64,000 bases of DNA from Janthinobacterium saanense (GTDB lineage Bacteria > Pseudomonadota > Gammaproteobacteria > Burkholderiales > Burkholderiaceae_D): the NCBI RefSeq assembly GCF_014200675.1, contig NZ_JACHCI010000008.1, positions 153,726 to 217,725 on the forward strand, in the 5' to 3' direction. The position numbers and the translations under genes are program-made. Positions 50,045 to 58,362 of this stretch are shown here, in pieces (the first letter of the stretch is position 1; every line of letters starts with the position of its first letter). The notes beneath the pieces were generated by a model. The model was not told where the DNA came from. It did not search any database and saw only the letters and a list, made by a program, of their open reading frames with translations.

Positions 50045-50944
50045 TCAAGTATTTAGCACACCTGAAGGCTTGGCCCTGTCACCGCGGGCCACTCTTTCGT
50101 ATTCCGATATCACTTGTGCGCCCAGCAACAGCAAGGTGGCGCCGATTTCCAGGCTGAACATCACGACGATGGCCGTCGTCATCGAACCGTACACCACATT
50201 GACCTGCGATAAAGTCGAGAAATACCAGACCAGCACGTGGCGCGCGATTTCCCATAGAAGGGCCGCCGTCACGCCGCCGATCAGCGCATGCGAGATCGAC
50301 AGCCGGCCCACCGGCATCACCAGGTAGATCGAGCTGAGCACGAGGATTTCGCCGACCAGCCCCAGCAGATACAGCAGCACGCCGGACACCCTCCCCAGGC
50401 CCCAGTCGTGGCGCAAAAAGTGCACGCTTTCCTCACCCATCACTTGCAAGCCGCCCGCCACCAGGGTGATCAGCAAGATGCCCAGGCCCAGGCAGAGGAT
50501 GTAGCAGTAGGGCAAGATAGCGGAAATCAGGAAACGCCGGCGGCGTATGGCCACCCTGTGCACGAAAATCACGCTCATGGCGTTTTCCAGCACGGTAAAC
50601 GCCAGCGAACTGAAAAACAGCATGGTCAGCAGCAGCAGCCAGCCGATCACGCCCCGGTTATCGAGAAAATGCGCGACCTCGGCCACGATGGCCTTCGATT
50701 GCCCCGGCACCAGCCATTCCAGGTAATGGCCTATGGTTTGCAGCAATTCATCTTGCGCGATCACATGCGACAAGGCGACCACCACCAGCATCAGCAGGGG
50801 CACGATCGATAGCAGCGAGTAATACGCCACGGCGCCGGCCAGCAGCAAGCCCTGGTTGGCACGGAAGGCTTTCAGCACCTGCAGCGTGAACGCCAGCGGA
50901 TGGCTGAGGATGTAAGCACTGGCGCGGCGGTTAAAAATGTCCAT
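50045..50944 (-). CDS. YihY/virulence factor BrkB-family membrane protein
   Basis: 299 residues from ATG 50944 (MDIFNRRASAYILSHPLAF). Six hydrophobic segments and the block AGAVAYYSLLSIVPLLMLVV are typical of YihY, once called RNase BN. PRxPR-like loops and SxxxxGGVTAALLWEIARHVLVWYF follow. Function is not settled. It lies at the head of the minus-strand group, 48 bp from the LD-carboxypeptidase. Confidence 0.92.
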   Translation of the reverse strand: MDIFNRRASAYILSHPLAFTLQVLKAFRANQGLLLAGAVAYYSLLSIVPLLMLVVVALSHVIAQDELLQTIGHYLEWLVPGQSKAIVAEVAHFLDNRGVIGWLLLLTMLFFSSLAFTVLENAMSVIFVHRVAIRRRRFLISAILPYCYILCLGLGILLITLVAGGLQVMGEESVHFLRHDWGLGRVSGVLLYLLGLVGEILVLSSIYLVMPVGRLSISHALIGGVTAALLWEIARHVLVWYFSTLSQVNVVYGSMTTAIVVMFSLEIGATLLLLGAQVISEYERVARGDRAKPSGVLNT

Positions 50945-50992
50945 GTGCCAAGCATACCGGCAATACGTTTGCCACGCCGCGCGCACTGTCGG

Positions 50993-52069
50993 CTAAGTGA
51001 CGGCCGCTTCCAGCAAGGTCAAGGTTTGCCGCTCCGCATCGAGAGTCGCCAGTATCTGCATAGGCAAGGTGAATTGATGGCGGATATGGCCGAAGGAATA
51101 GCCGGCCACGGCAGGCACGGATAAAGGCAGCAAATGCTGGTCGACGGTGGCGTTCAGGGTCAGGGAGGTATCGCCTTCATCGGCCTCGCAATGCTCGAAA
51201 ATGCCGAGCATCAAGGCCGCAGCAGACCGAAAACCGGTTGAGAGGTCCAGTTGGCACAACATCCTGTCGATGCGATAGGGCGCTTCGTTGACGTCTTCCA
51301 GGAACAAGATATGCTCGCGGAAATCGGCCGCATACGGCGTGCCGGCCAGCGCACTGACCATGGCCAGGTTGCCGCCGATCAAACGGCCTGTCGCTTGCCC
51401 GCCATGCACGGTGCGGATGGCGAAATTGGCTTCCGTTTCACCGCGTAATTGATTTTCCGCCGACATCGTGATGGTGTAGCGCGGCTGCGGCGTCATCAGC
51501 ACGTTTTGCAGCTGGATCACCGTGTAATCGGAAAAGGTCGAGGAAGCCACCGGACCGTGGAACGTCACCAGGCCCGTCTGGCTGGCGATGGCCAGGTGCA
51601 GCGCAGTAATGTCGGAATAGCCGATCAATATCTTCGGGTTGCTGCGTATCAAGGCATAGTCGATCAGCGCCAGCAGCGAGATGCAGCCCGAGCCGCCGCG
51701 TATGGCCCACACAGCCTTGACTTGCGGATCGCGAAAAGCAGCGTGCAGATCATCCAGCCGCTGCTGCACCGTGCCCGCATAATTGCCGTGCACGGCGCGG
51801 ATGTTCGCGCCCAAGGTGGCCCGCAAACCCAGCGATTCGATATTCTGTACCGCCTTGGCGATTGCTTCGTCATCGGTAAAGCCAGCCGGGGCGATGATGG
51901 CGACCAGGTCGCCCTGGCGCAGCCGCGCCGGCTTGATCAGGGGCAGAGATGTCAGCATGCGTTTTGACTGCGCCGCCGCCAGTGCCGGTATCCCAGCCGT
52001 ACCAGCCATACTTAAGGCAGCCAGCAAGCCGCCGAAGCGGCGTCGGCCAAAATGGGTGGGACTGGACAT
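50993..52069 (-). CDS. LD-carboxypeptidase (S66), Tat-exported
   Basis: 358 residues. A twin-arginine leader, GRRRFGGLLAALSMAGTAG ending near AQSKR, precedes the S66 domain. The nucleophile Ser152 is in GYSDITALH; RGGSGC and the C-terminal Glu and His blocks fit the family. S66 enzymes remove the terminal D-Ala from murein tetrapeptides and are cytoplasmic in E. coli. A Tat leader here would place the enzyme in the periplasm; tatABC are in the window. Followed (in transcription order from TBDR) by 23 bp from the receptor stop at 52093. Confidence 0.9.
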   Translation of the reverse strand: MSSPTHFGRRRFGGLLAALSMAGTAGIPALAAAQSKRMLTSLPLIKPARLRQGDLVAIIAPAGFTDDEAIAKAVQNIESLGLRATLGANIRAVHGNYAGTVQQRLDDLHAAFRDPQVKAVWAIRGGSGCISLLALIDYALIRSNPKILIGYSDITALHLAIASQTGLVTFHGPVASSTFSDYTVIQLQNVLMTPQPRYTITMSAENQLRGETEANFAIRTVHGGQATGRLIGGNLAMVSALAGTPYAADFREHILFLEDVNEAPYRIDRMLCQLDLSTGFRSAAALMLGIFEHCEADEGDTSLTLNATVDQHLLPLSVPAVAGYSFGHIRHQFTLPMQILATLDAERQTLTLLEAAVT

Positions 52070-52092
52070 GCGGCCCTTTCTGGCAATTGCCT

Positions 52093-54846
52093 TTACAGGA
52101 ACTTGTACTTTACCTGGAACGACAGCGCACGCCCGCGCGGATCAGCTACCCGTGGGTCCCAGCCCGCACCGACCACATCATCGACGTTGTGGGCCGTAAA
52201 TGGTGGATCACGGTCAAACAGGTTCTGTATGCCCACAGTAATGGTGGTGTTCTTGAAGCCCGTGTAGGTGCCCGACAAGCTGTAGGTGGTGTAGCTGGAC
52301 ACATCGGGATTGAAGCCCACCGGATAAGGCAGCGCGCCGCCGTTCGGCACCTGATCCTTGTAACCGGAGCTATACCTTTGCGCCAGCAAGCCACTCCAGT
52401 CGCCACGCGACAGGCTGAACGAGGCATTGTGTTTCCAGCGCAAATACAGGTCGCGCGTGTAGAAGTTGCCCACATACTCCTTGTATTCCTGGCCAGCGAT
52501 TTCCGCGAACTTGAAGCTTTGCGTCCACGTGCCATCGAGCGCGGCATTCCATTTGAAACCGTTGACCTTGCCTTCGCCACGCAAGCTCAGGTCGGCGCCG
52601 CGCGTGCGCGAACCGGCGGCATTGATCCAGCCACCCTGCACATAGTTGATCGTGTCATCGGGATTGCGGATGATGTATTGCGGCAGCAAGGCGGCGTTCT
52701 GCAACACGATGGTGGCCGAGCGGTTCAGGATGCGATCCTTGGAATTGATGGCCCAGTAATCGAGCGAAGCCGAATAACCCTTGAATGGCTCGATCACCAT
52801 GCCTAAGCTGCCTTGCTTCGAGGTTTCCGGTTTCAAGTTAGGATTGCCGCCCGAGAAATAGTTCAGGCGCGATGGTGCGCAGAACGCCGGGTCGCCCGGA
52901 TGGCGGCCGCAACCAACCGTATCGATCACGCCGCTGGACAATTCCTGGTACAACTGCCCCGAATACAGCTGAGTGAAGCTGGGCGCGAGGAAACCCTTGT
53001 TGGCCGAACCACGGAACAGCAACCATGAAGCTGGCTGGTAACGGAACGAAACCTTGGGGTTCGTGGTCGCGCCCACCAGGCTGTAATCATCGCGGCGCAG
53101 CGCCAGCTGCATTTCCAGATCCTTGACGATAGGCACCAGCAATTCCGCATACACGGCCTTGACGTTGCGGCTGGCCTTGTCCAGCGCCGCATTGCCCGGC
53201 GACAGATACACGGTAGTCGCATCGATATCCTGGCCAAAGGAATAACTCTCGCGGCGCAGATCAAAACCCACGGCAGCGGACAAGGGGCCGGCCGGCAATT
53301 GCATTACTTCGCCTGAGAGCGAACCGTCGATACCCGTCAGGGTCGTCTTGCCATGCTGAAAGTCGCCACGGAACTTGGTCGATTCGATCAAGGCCTTGGC
53401 GGCGTCGGTCTGGCTCTGGCCAGCACCCACCCACGGATTGATGATGCCGCTGGCCAAGGCCGGGAACAGCGCAGCCGTGTAAGCATAACCGTCCGTCAGC
53501 TTGGTATTGGTCTTGCTTTCCGCATGCGACACGCCAGCCTTGTAATCCCAGCGGCCCACCGTGCCTTCGAAGCCGACCAGCAGCCGCAGATTGTCGGTGG
53601 TGTTTTCCTGGGTGCGGTTACCAAAATCGCTGGCCCGCCATTTATAGGAAATCGGCTTGGTCTTGTCGAAAGTCGAAATGTAGGGAGACAGGTCTTGGTA
53701 ATACGCGCCACCCACCGGATACAGGCCGCCATTGGCGGCCGTGGCCTGGATCTGCATCGGCGTCAACTCCGCCGTGGCCTTGGTGCGCGAACCGAGCAAC
53801 TCGACAAACATCGTATGATCGGCGGCCAGCTTGAAGGTGCCACGGCTGAGCAAGTTGACGCGCTCGACCGGGAAGGAAATCACATAATCGCCGCCATAAT
53901 CGTAGGCGCAGGAATAGGTGCTGCGTAGCGGCGAGGTCACTTTCGACCATAGTGCGGTCTGGTATTGCGACATGCCGGCCACCGTATCGCACTTGCCCTG
54001 GAAACTCAGCGGGTTCGCTTGCAGATACTGGTTCGTGCTTCCCGGCACCGTAAACGAGGTACCGAGCGCCGTACCGGCGCCGGTCAGCTGGTTGGCATAG
54101 GGTGTACCGGTCGTGTCAGGCGACAAGCCACGGCCGGGCTGGAAGCCATTGGCAAATTTGCGCTGGTTCGAGCTGAGCTTGTCGTCATTGTCCGCCGTCA
54201 AGCTGACCATGATGTTGTAGCGGTCTTCTTCCAGGTTGCCATGGCCGGCCAGCAAGGAGGCGCGGCGGTTCATGCCGCCGCCCGCTTGCGTGGAATTGGT
54301 CGTGCCCGATACTTCAAGGCCGTTGTAATTGGTTTTCAGGATGAAGTTGATCACGCCGCCGATGGCGTCCGTGCCGTAGATGGCCGAGGCGCCATCCTTG
54401 AGAATTTCAACGCGGGCAATCGCGCCCATCGGGATCGAGTTCAGGTCGACCGCCTTGCCGCTGGCGCCGTGGGTAGCGATGCGCCGGCCATTGAGCAAGA
54501 CCAGGGTGCTGTTCGGGCCCAAGCCGCGCAAGGAGGCAAACGAGGCGCCGCCACTGACGCGGTCGGCGTCGGCGCCAAACACGTTATTGCCCGAAGTCAT
54601 GTTATCGGCGCCCGTGCCATTTGAAGAGATGATGGACAGCAATTGCTCGGCACTGGTAATGCCTTGTTTTTCGATTTGGTCGTAGCTGATGATTTGCACC
54701 GGCAAGGCGCCTTCATTGGCCACGCGCTTGATGCTACTGCCCGTCACTTCCACCCGCTGCAACGATTGCGGCGCGGCTTCCTGTGCCAATGCCGGGCTCA
54801 CCACCCCTATCAATGCCATCAACTGCGCCAGTTTTTTCAATTTCAC
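52093..54846 (-). CDS. TonB-dependent outer-membrane receptor
   Basis: 917 residues: signal peptide ending near SPALAQ, a plug domain (about 30-180) with VEVTGSSIKR as TonB-box-like start, LNGRRIATHGASGKAVDL and EILKDGASAIYGTDAIGGVINFI, and a 22-strand beta-barrel ending in ...FQVKYKFL with terminal aromatic. The plug is of the type used for sugar, peptide and other nutrients. No Fur box or siderophore gene is nearby. It lies 23 bp upstream of the LD-carboxypeptidase and is probably co-transcribed with it. A conserved two-block motif lies 179 bp upstream at 55025-55066. Confidence 0.95.
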   Translation of the reverse strand: MKLKKLAQLMALIGVVSPALAQEAAPQSLQRVEVTGSSIKRVANEGALPVQIISYDQIEKQGITSAEQLLSIISSNGTGADNMTSGNNVFGADADRVSGGASFASLRGLGPNSTLVLLNGRRIATHGASGKAVDLNSIPMGAIARVEILKDGASAIYGTDAIGGVINFILKTNYNGLEVSGTTNSTQAGGGMNRRASLLAGHGNLEEDRYNIMVSLTADNDDKLSSNQRKFANGFQPGRGLSPDTTGTPYANQLTGAGTALGTSFTVPGSTNQYLQANPLSFQGKCDTVAGMSQYQTALWSKVTSPLRSTYSCAYDYGGDYVISFPVERVNLLSRGTFKLAADHTMFVELLGSRTKATAELTPMQIQATAANGGLYPVGGAYYQDLSPYISTFDKTKPISYKWRASDFGNRTQENTTDNLRLLVGFEGTVGRWDYKAGVSHAESKTNTKLTDGYAYTAALFPALASGIINPWVGAGQSQTDAAKALIESTKFRGDFQHGKTTLTGIDGSLSGEVMQLPAGPLSAAVGFDLRRESYSFGQDIDATTVYLSPGNAALDKASRNVKAVYAELLVPIVKDLEMQLALRRDDYSLVGATTNPKVSFRYQPASWLLFRGSANKGFLAPSFTQLYSGQLYQELSSGVIDTVGCGRHPGDPAFCAPSRLNYFSGGNPNLKPETSKQGSLGMVIEPFKGYSASLDYWAINSKDRILNRSATIVLQNAALLPQYIIRNPDDTINYVQGGWINAAGSRTRGADLSLRGEGKVNGFKWNAALDGTWTQSFKFAEIAGQEYKEYVGNFYTRDLYLRWKHNASFSLSRGDWSGLLAQRYSSGYKDQVPNGGALPYPVGFNPDVSSYTTYSLSGTYTGFKNTTITVGIQNLFDRDPPFTAHNVDDVVGAGWDPRVADPRGRALSFQVKYKFL

Positions 54847-55024
54847 GGGTCTCTCCTTCGTTTGGGCAAGCGAAACTTGAATTTCTCAAGTCAGGTCGTT
54901 TTTTCATGTCGTAGCGTCTGTCTCACGGCACTTTCGCCGTCATTTTGGTATTACTGCTTCTAATGACTTCTACGCATGACTTTATTTGTTTTCAATTTCA
55001 GAGTAACGCCTTGCCTCAAACACC

Positions 55025-55066
55025 CGCTAATGAAAAATGCTTTCCTAACTATAACTTTTTGGAATG
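55025..55066. promoter_or_regulatory. Two-block repeat motif, copy A (upstream of the TonB-receptor gene)
   Basis: CGCTAATGAAAA, 13 variable bp, then TATAACTTTTTGG and AATG. It agrees with copy B (56974-57015) at all 13 bases of the TATAACTTTTTGG block and at 11 of 12 of the first block, with the same 13-bp spacing. It lies 179 bp upstream of the minus-strand TonB-receptor start. Confidence 0.6.
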
Positions 55067-55089
55067 AATGCCTTTTTCTCAGACCATGG

Positions 55090-56916
55090 TCACTTGCCAG
55101 CCGGGCGACCCCGTGTCATATCGACGTCCAGATAGCGCCAGGACGTGAATTCAACGGGATGACGCCTGTAGTTTTTTAGCCACGGCTGCTGCAAGTCGGC
55201 TGAGATAGGATGTGTCAGCAGTACCCACGGCGTGTATGCATGGATCAGCTGTGACATGTCGAAGTACAGACTGCGGCGGCGCGGCGTATCGGACAGCAGG
55301 CGCGCCTCCTCATAGCGTTTATTGTAATCGGGTAAATTAAATCGGGCATAGTTGGCGCGGCCAACGTTGCCACCGTACAACAATTGCATAAAGTTATCAC
55401 CGTCAGGAAAGTCCGCCACCCAGTTGGTCTCGAACATCTGTACCTTGCCCAGGCGCGAAGCCTTGATGATCTCGGTCTTCTTGTCGCTCTTGAATTCCAC
55501 GCGCAAGCCGATGGCGTTCAAGTTGCGGCGCCACAATTCATCACGCAAACGCCCCACCATATTCGCTTCCGTATGCATGGAGAGGATCAAGGGCGTGCCG
55601 TCCGGCTGGTGCCGGAAACCATCCGCCCCCAGCTTGTAGCCATAGCGGTCCAGCAGGGCGCGCGCCAGCGCCGGATCGTAGCCGACGGGGCTGCGGTAAT
55701 CCTTGTCATAACCGAGCACATTGGGCGGCAACGGCGATTGCGCGGGCAAGGCCAGGCCCTTCTTCAGCAAGGCGATATCTTCGCGGCTGTTGTAGCTGAG
55801 GGCGATGGCGCGCCGCAGGGCCAGCTTGTCCCTGGTATAGCCGCCCAGCACCGGGTCTTCCATATTCATCCACATGTAATACGTCTGCAGCACGGGAAAG
55901 CGGTCCAGGGTGATGCCCTTGGTCGCCAGTTCCGGCTTCAACTTGCCGTGCACCAGCACCATGTCCGTCAGCGATTCCGGCACTTGCTCCAGATAATCGA
56001 ATTCGCCTTTCAAGAAACCCAGCATGCGCGATTGATATTCCTCAACGATGCGCACCTCGATGCGCTGAACCAGCGGCAATTGCCTACCTTCCAGCGCAGT
56101 GGCAATCGCCTGGTCTGCGGGCGGCAAGGTAGCCAGCGCTGCCGGTTCCGTATGAAACAGACTTTTTCGGAAAGTCGGGTTGGCCTGCAGCACGATCTTG
56201 TCGCTGCGCTTCCATTCCTTGATCATGAACGGCCCCGTGCCGACCGGGTGATTGCCGAACTGGCCGGCCGCCGGATACGCTTCAGCCACTTCGCGCGCCA
56301 CCACGCCGGTGGCCGGCATGGCCAGGTAAAACAGGAAGTTCGGGTCGACGCCATTCAAGCGTATGCGCAAGGTGTATTTGTCCAGCGCCTGCAAGCCGGC
56401 GATCGGCGTGTCATAGCTGAACCTGGCTTTCAGCGCTGCATCGCCCACCAGTTTGTCTTCCAGCAAAAACAGCCACGGCGATTTCAGATTGGGGTCATAC
56501 AGCCGCGTCAGGCTGTACACATAATCTTGCGCCGTCACTTCACGCGGCTTGCCCTTGAAAGCCGGGTCGGGCGTAAAGAAAATGCCAGGCTGTAGCTGAA
56601 AGGTATAACTACGGCCGCCATCCTCGACCTTGGGCAAGCCGCGCGCCGTATTGCCCTGCAATTTGACGGGGCGCGCCAGGTAGTCATAGCGCAGCAGCGG
56701 GTCAAACACGTTTTCCATCAGGTTCAGGCTGGCGATGTCTGACGCCACGGCCGGGTCCAGGCCCGTCTCGCTGGTGCTCAGGAACAAGTGCAAGGTCTTG
56801 CCGGCGCGGGCGTCAGCATCAGCATCAGCCGCCTCGGTCGCGGCATGGCTGCCGCTGGTGAAAAGAAGCGCGATGGCCAGGCCGGCAGCGCAGGCGGTTT
56901 TATGGACAGACATCAT
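55090..56916 (-). CDS. Periplasmic oligopeptide-type substrate-binding protein
   Basis: 608 residues. Signal peptide (CAAGLAIALLFTSGSHA) followed by an SBP_bac_5 fold, with ASDIASLNLMENVFDPLLRYD, VTAQDYVYSLTRLYDP, and AIGLRVEFKSDKKTEII. These proteins bind peptides or glutathione for ABC import. No permease or ATPase gene adjoins it, so the partner is elsewhere, or it works as an orphan. It has copy B of the two-block motif 58 bp upstream. Confidence 0.9.
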   Translation of the reverse strand: MMSVHKTACAAGLAIALLFTSGSHAATEAADADADARAGKTLHLFLSTSETGLDPAVASDIASLNLMENVFDPLLRYDYLARPVKLQGNTARGLPKVEDGGRSYTFQLQPGIFFTPDPAFKGKPREVTAQDYVYSLTRLYDPNLKSPWLFLLEDKLVGDAALKARFSYDTPIAGLQALDKYTLRIRLNGVDPNFLFYLAMPATGVVAREVAEAYPAAGQFGNHPVGTGPFMIKEWKRSDKIVLQANPTFRKSLFHTEPAALATLPPADQAIATALEGRQLPLVQRIEVRIVEEYQSRMLGFLKGEFDYLEQVPESLTDMVLVHGKLKPELATKGITLDRFPVLQTYYMWMNMEDPVLGGYTRDKLALRRAIALSYNSREDIALLKKGLALPAQSPLPPNVLGYDKDYRSPVGYDPALARALLDRYGYKLGADGFRHQPDGTPLILSMHTEANMVGRLRDELWRRNLNAIGLRVEFKSDKKTEIIKASRLGKVQMFETNWVADFPDGDNFMQLLYGGNVGRANYARFNLPDYNKRYEEARLLSDTPRRRSLYFDMSQLIHAYTPWVLLTHPISADLQQPWLKNYRRHPVEFTSWRYLDVDMTRGRPAGK

Positions 56917-56973
56917 CAGTATTCCAGTACAGAGGGAAAGGCGTCACCGAGACTACGCGGGCAAGCCATGGGG

Positions 56974-57015
56974 CGCCAATGAAAACAGACTGCCAGCTTA
57001 TAACTTTTTGGCATG
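56974..57015. promoter_or_regulatory. Two-block repeat motif, copy B (between the binding-protein and spmAB genes)
   Basis: CGCCAATGAAAA, 13 variable bp, then TATAACTTTTTGG and CATG. It stands 58 bp upstream of the minus-strand binding-protein start and 100 bp upstream of the plus-strand spmAB start. Sharing with copy A suggests a common regulator. Its nature is unknown; CysB-like sites are one possibility. Confidence 0.6.
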
Positions 57016-57115
57016 TGATTGCTGCATTCTTTCATCAACTCGTATCGGGCTGCCTCTATACTTTGCTTGCAGCTACATTCCCCCGTCCCGCAACACCGCA
57101 CTGCAAAGAACTGAT

Positions 57116-58354
57116 ATGGCACTTAATTACATCTGGTCCGGCTTTTTCCTCGTTGGTTTCCTCGCTGCCGTCTTGCAGTGGTTGTTTCTCGGTGACACGG
57201 ATATCTTCAAGCGCATCATCGATGGCACGTTTGAAACGGCGCGCATGGGCGTGATGGATATCGCCCTGCCCTTGGCCGGCGTGATGACTTTATGGCTGGG
57301 GATCATGAATATCGGCGAGAAGGCTGGCATCGTGGGCTGGCTGGCGAAAGTGATCGCGCCCTTCTTTTCACGGATCTTCCCTGAAATTCCCAAGGATCAT
57401 CCGGCCACCGGCCACATGGTGATGAATTTCTCGGCCAACCTCTTAGGCCTGGACAATGCCGCCACGCCGTTTGGCTTGAAAGCCATGGAAAGCCTGCAAA
57501 CCCTGAATCCGAACAAGGACGAGGCGACCAATGCGCAAATCATGTTCCTGGTGCTGCATACCTCGGGCCTGACCCTGATACCGCTGGCCATCATGGCGCA
57601 GCGCTCGATTTTGGGCGCGGCCGATCCTTCCGACATCTTTATTCCCTGCATGATCGCCACTTATGTGGCCACCGTGGTCGGCATCATTACCGTTTCCATC
57701 AAGCAGCGCATCAATCTGATCAACCGAGTCGTGCTGGGCTGGCTAGGCGGCATGACCAGCGCCATCGTCGCGCTGATCTGGTATTTCACGCACTACCTGA
57801 CAAAACAGGAAATCGAGCTGGTATCGAAGGTGGTCAGCAATCTGGTATTGATCAGCGTGATCGCCATCTTCATCATCGGCGCCCTGCGCAAGCGTGTGAA
57901 CGTGTACGACGCTTTTATCGAGGGCGCGAAAGGCGGCATCCAGACCTCGATCACCGTAATTCCCTATCTGGTCGGCATGCTGGTGGCCATCAGCGTGATC
58001 CGCAATGCGGGCGTGTTCAATTTTGTGATGCAGGGCTTGAACTGGGTGTTTGCCAATCTGGGCATCAATACCGACTTCGTGCCGGCCCTGCCGACCGCCA
58101 TGATGAAGCCGCTCAGCGGTTCCGGCTCGAAAGCCATGATGATCGACGCCATGAATACCTACGGCGTCGACTCCTTCGTCGGCCGCCTCGCTTGCGTGTT
58201 CCAGGGCTCGGCCGACACCACCTTCTATATCGTGGCCTTGTACTTCGGCTCGGTGGGCATCCGCAAGACGCGTTATGCCATCACGGCCGGACTGATCGCC
58301 GATCTGGCCGGCGTGATCGCCGCCATCTTTGTCGCCTACGTCTTTTTCCATTAA
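57116..58354 (+). CDS. SpmA-SpmB-like fusion, nucleoside-recognition Gate-domain protein
   Basis: 412 residues from ATG 57116 (MALNYIWSGFFLVGFLAAVL); the open frame begins upstream at 56735 with no family match. About ten membrane spans, with two Gate domains: NLLGLDNAATPFGLKAMES in the SpmA half, and GSGSKAMMIDAMNTYGVDSF with GSADTTFYIVALYFGS in the SpmB half. The SpmA and SpmB proteins of Bacillus are separate; here they are fused. The Gate family may move nucleosides or other small molecules, and the substrate is not known. It is followed after 8 bp by dacB. Confidence 0.9.
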   Translation: MALNYIWSGFFLVGFLAAVLQWLFLGDTDIFKRIIDGTFETARMGVMDIALPLAGVMTLWLGIMNIGEKAGIVGWLAKVIAPFFSRIFPEIPKDHPATGHMVMNFSANLLGLDNAATPFGLKAMESLQTLNPNKDEATNAQIMFLVLHTSGLTLIPLAIMAQRSILGAADPSDIFIPCMIATYVATVVGIITVSIKQRINLINRVVLGWLGGMTSAIVALIWYFTHYLTKQEIELVSKVVSNLVLISVIAIFIIGALRKRVNVYDAFIEGAKGGIQTSITVIPYLVGMLVAISVIRNAGVFNFVMQGLNWVFANLGINTDFVPALPTAMMKPLSGSGSKAMMIDAMNTYGVDSFVGRLACVFQGSADTTFYIVALYFGSVGIRKTRYAITAGLIADLAGVIAAIFVAYVFFH

Positions 58355-58362
58355 GGAGAGCC

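Noticed and set aside
50288..50812. Gln/His-rich plus-strand frame over the YihY gene, looking like a repeat protein
   Set aside because: Shadow of the membrane-protein gene; the repeats come from antisense Leu and Val codons.
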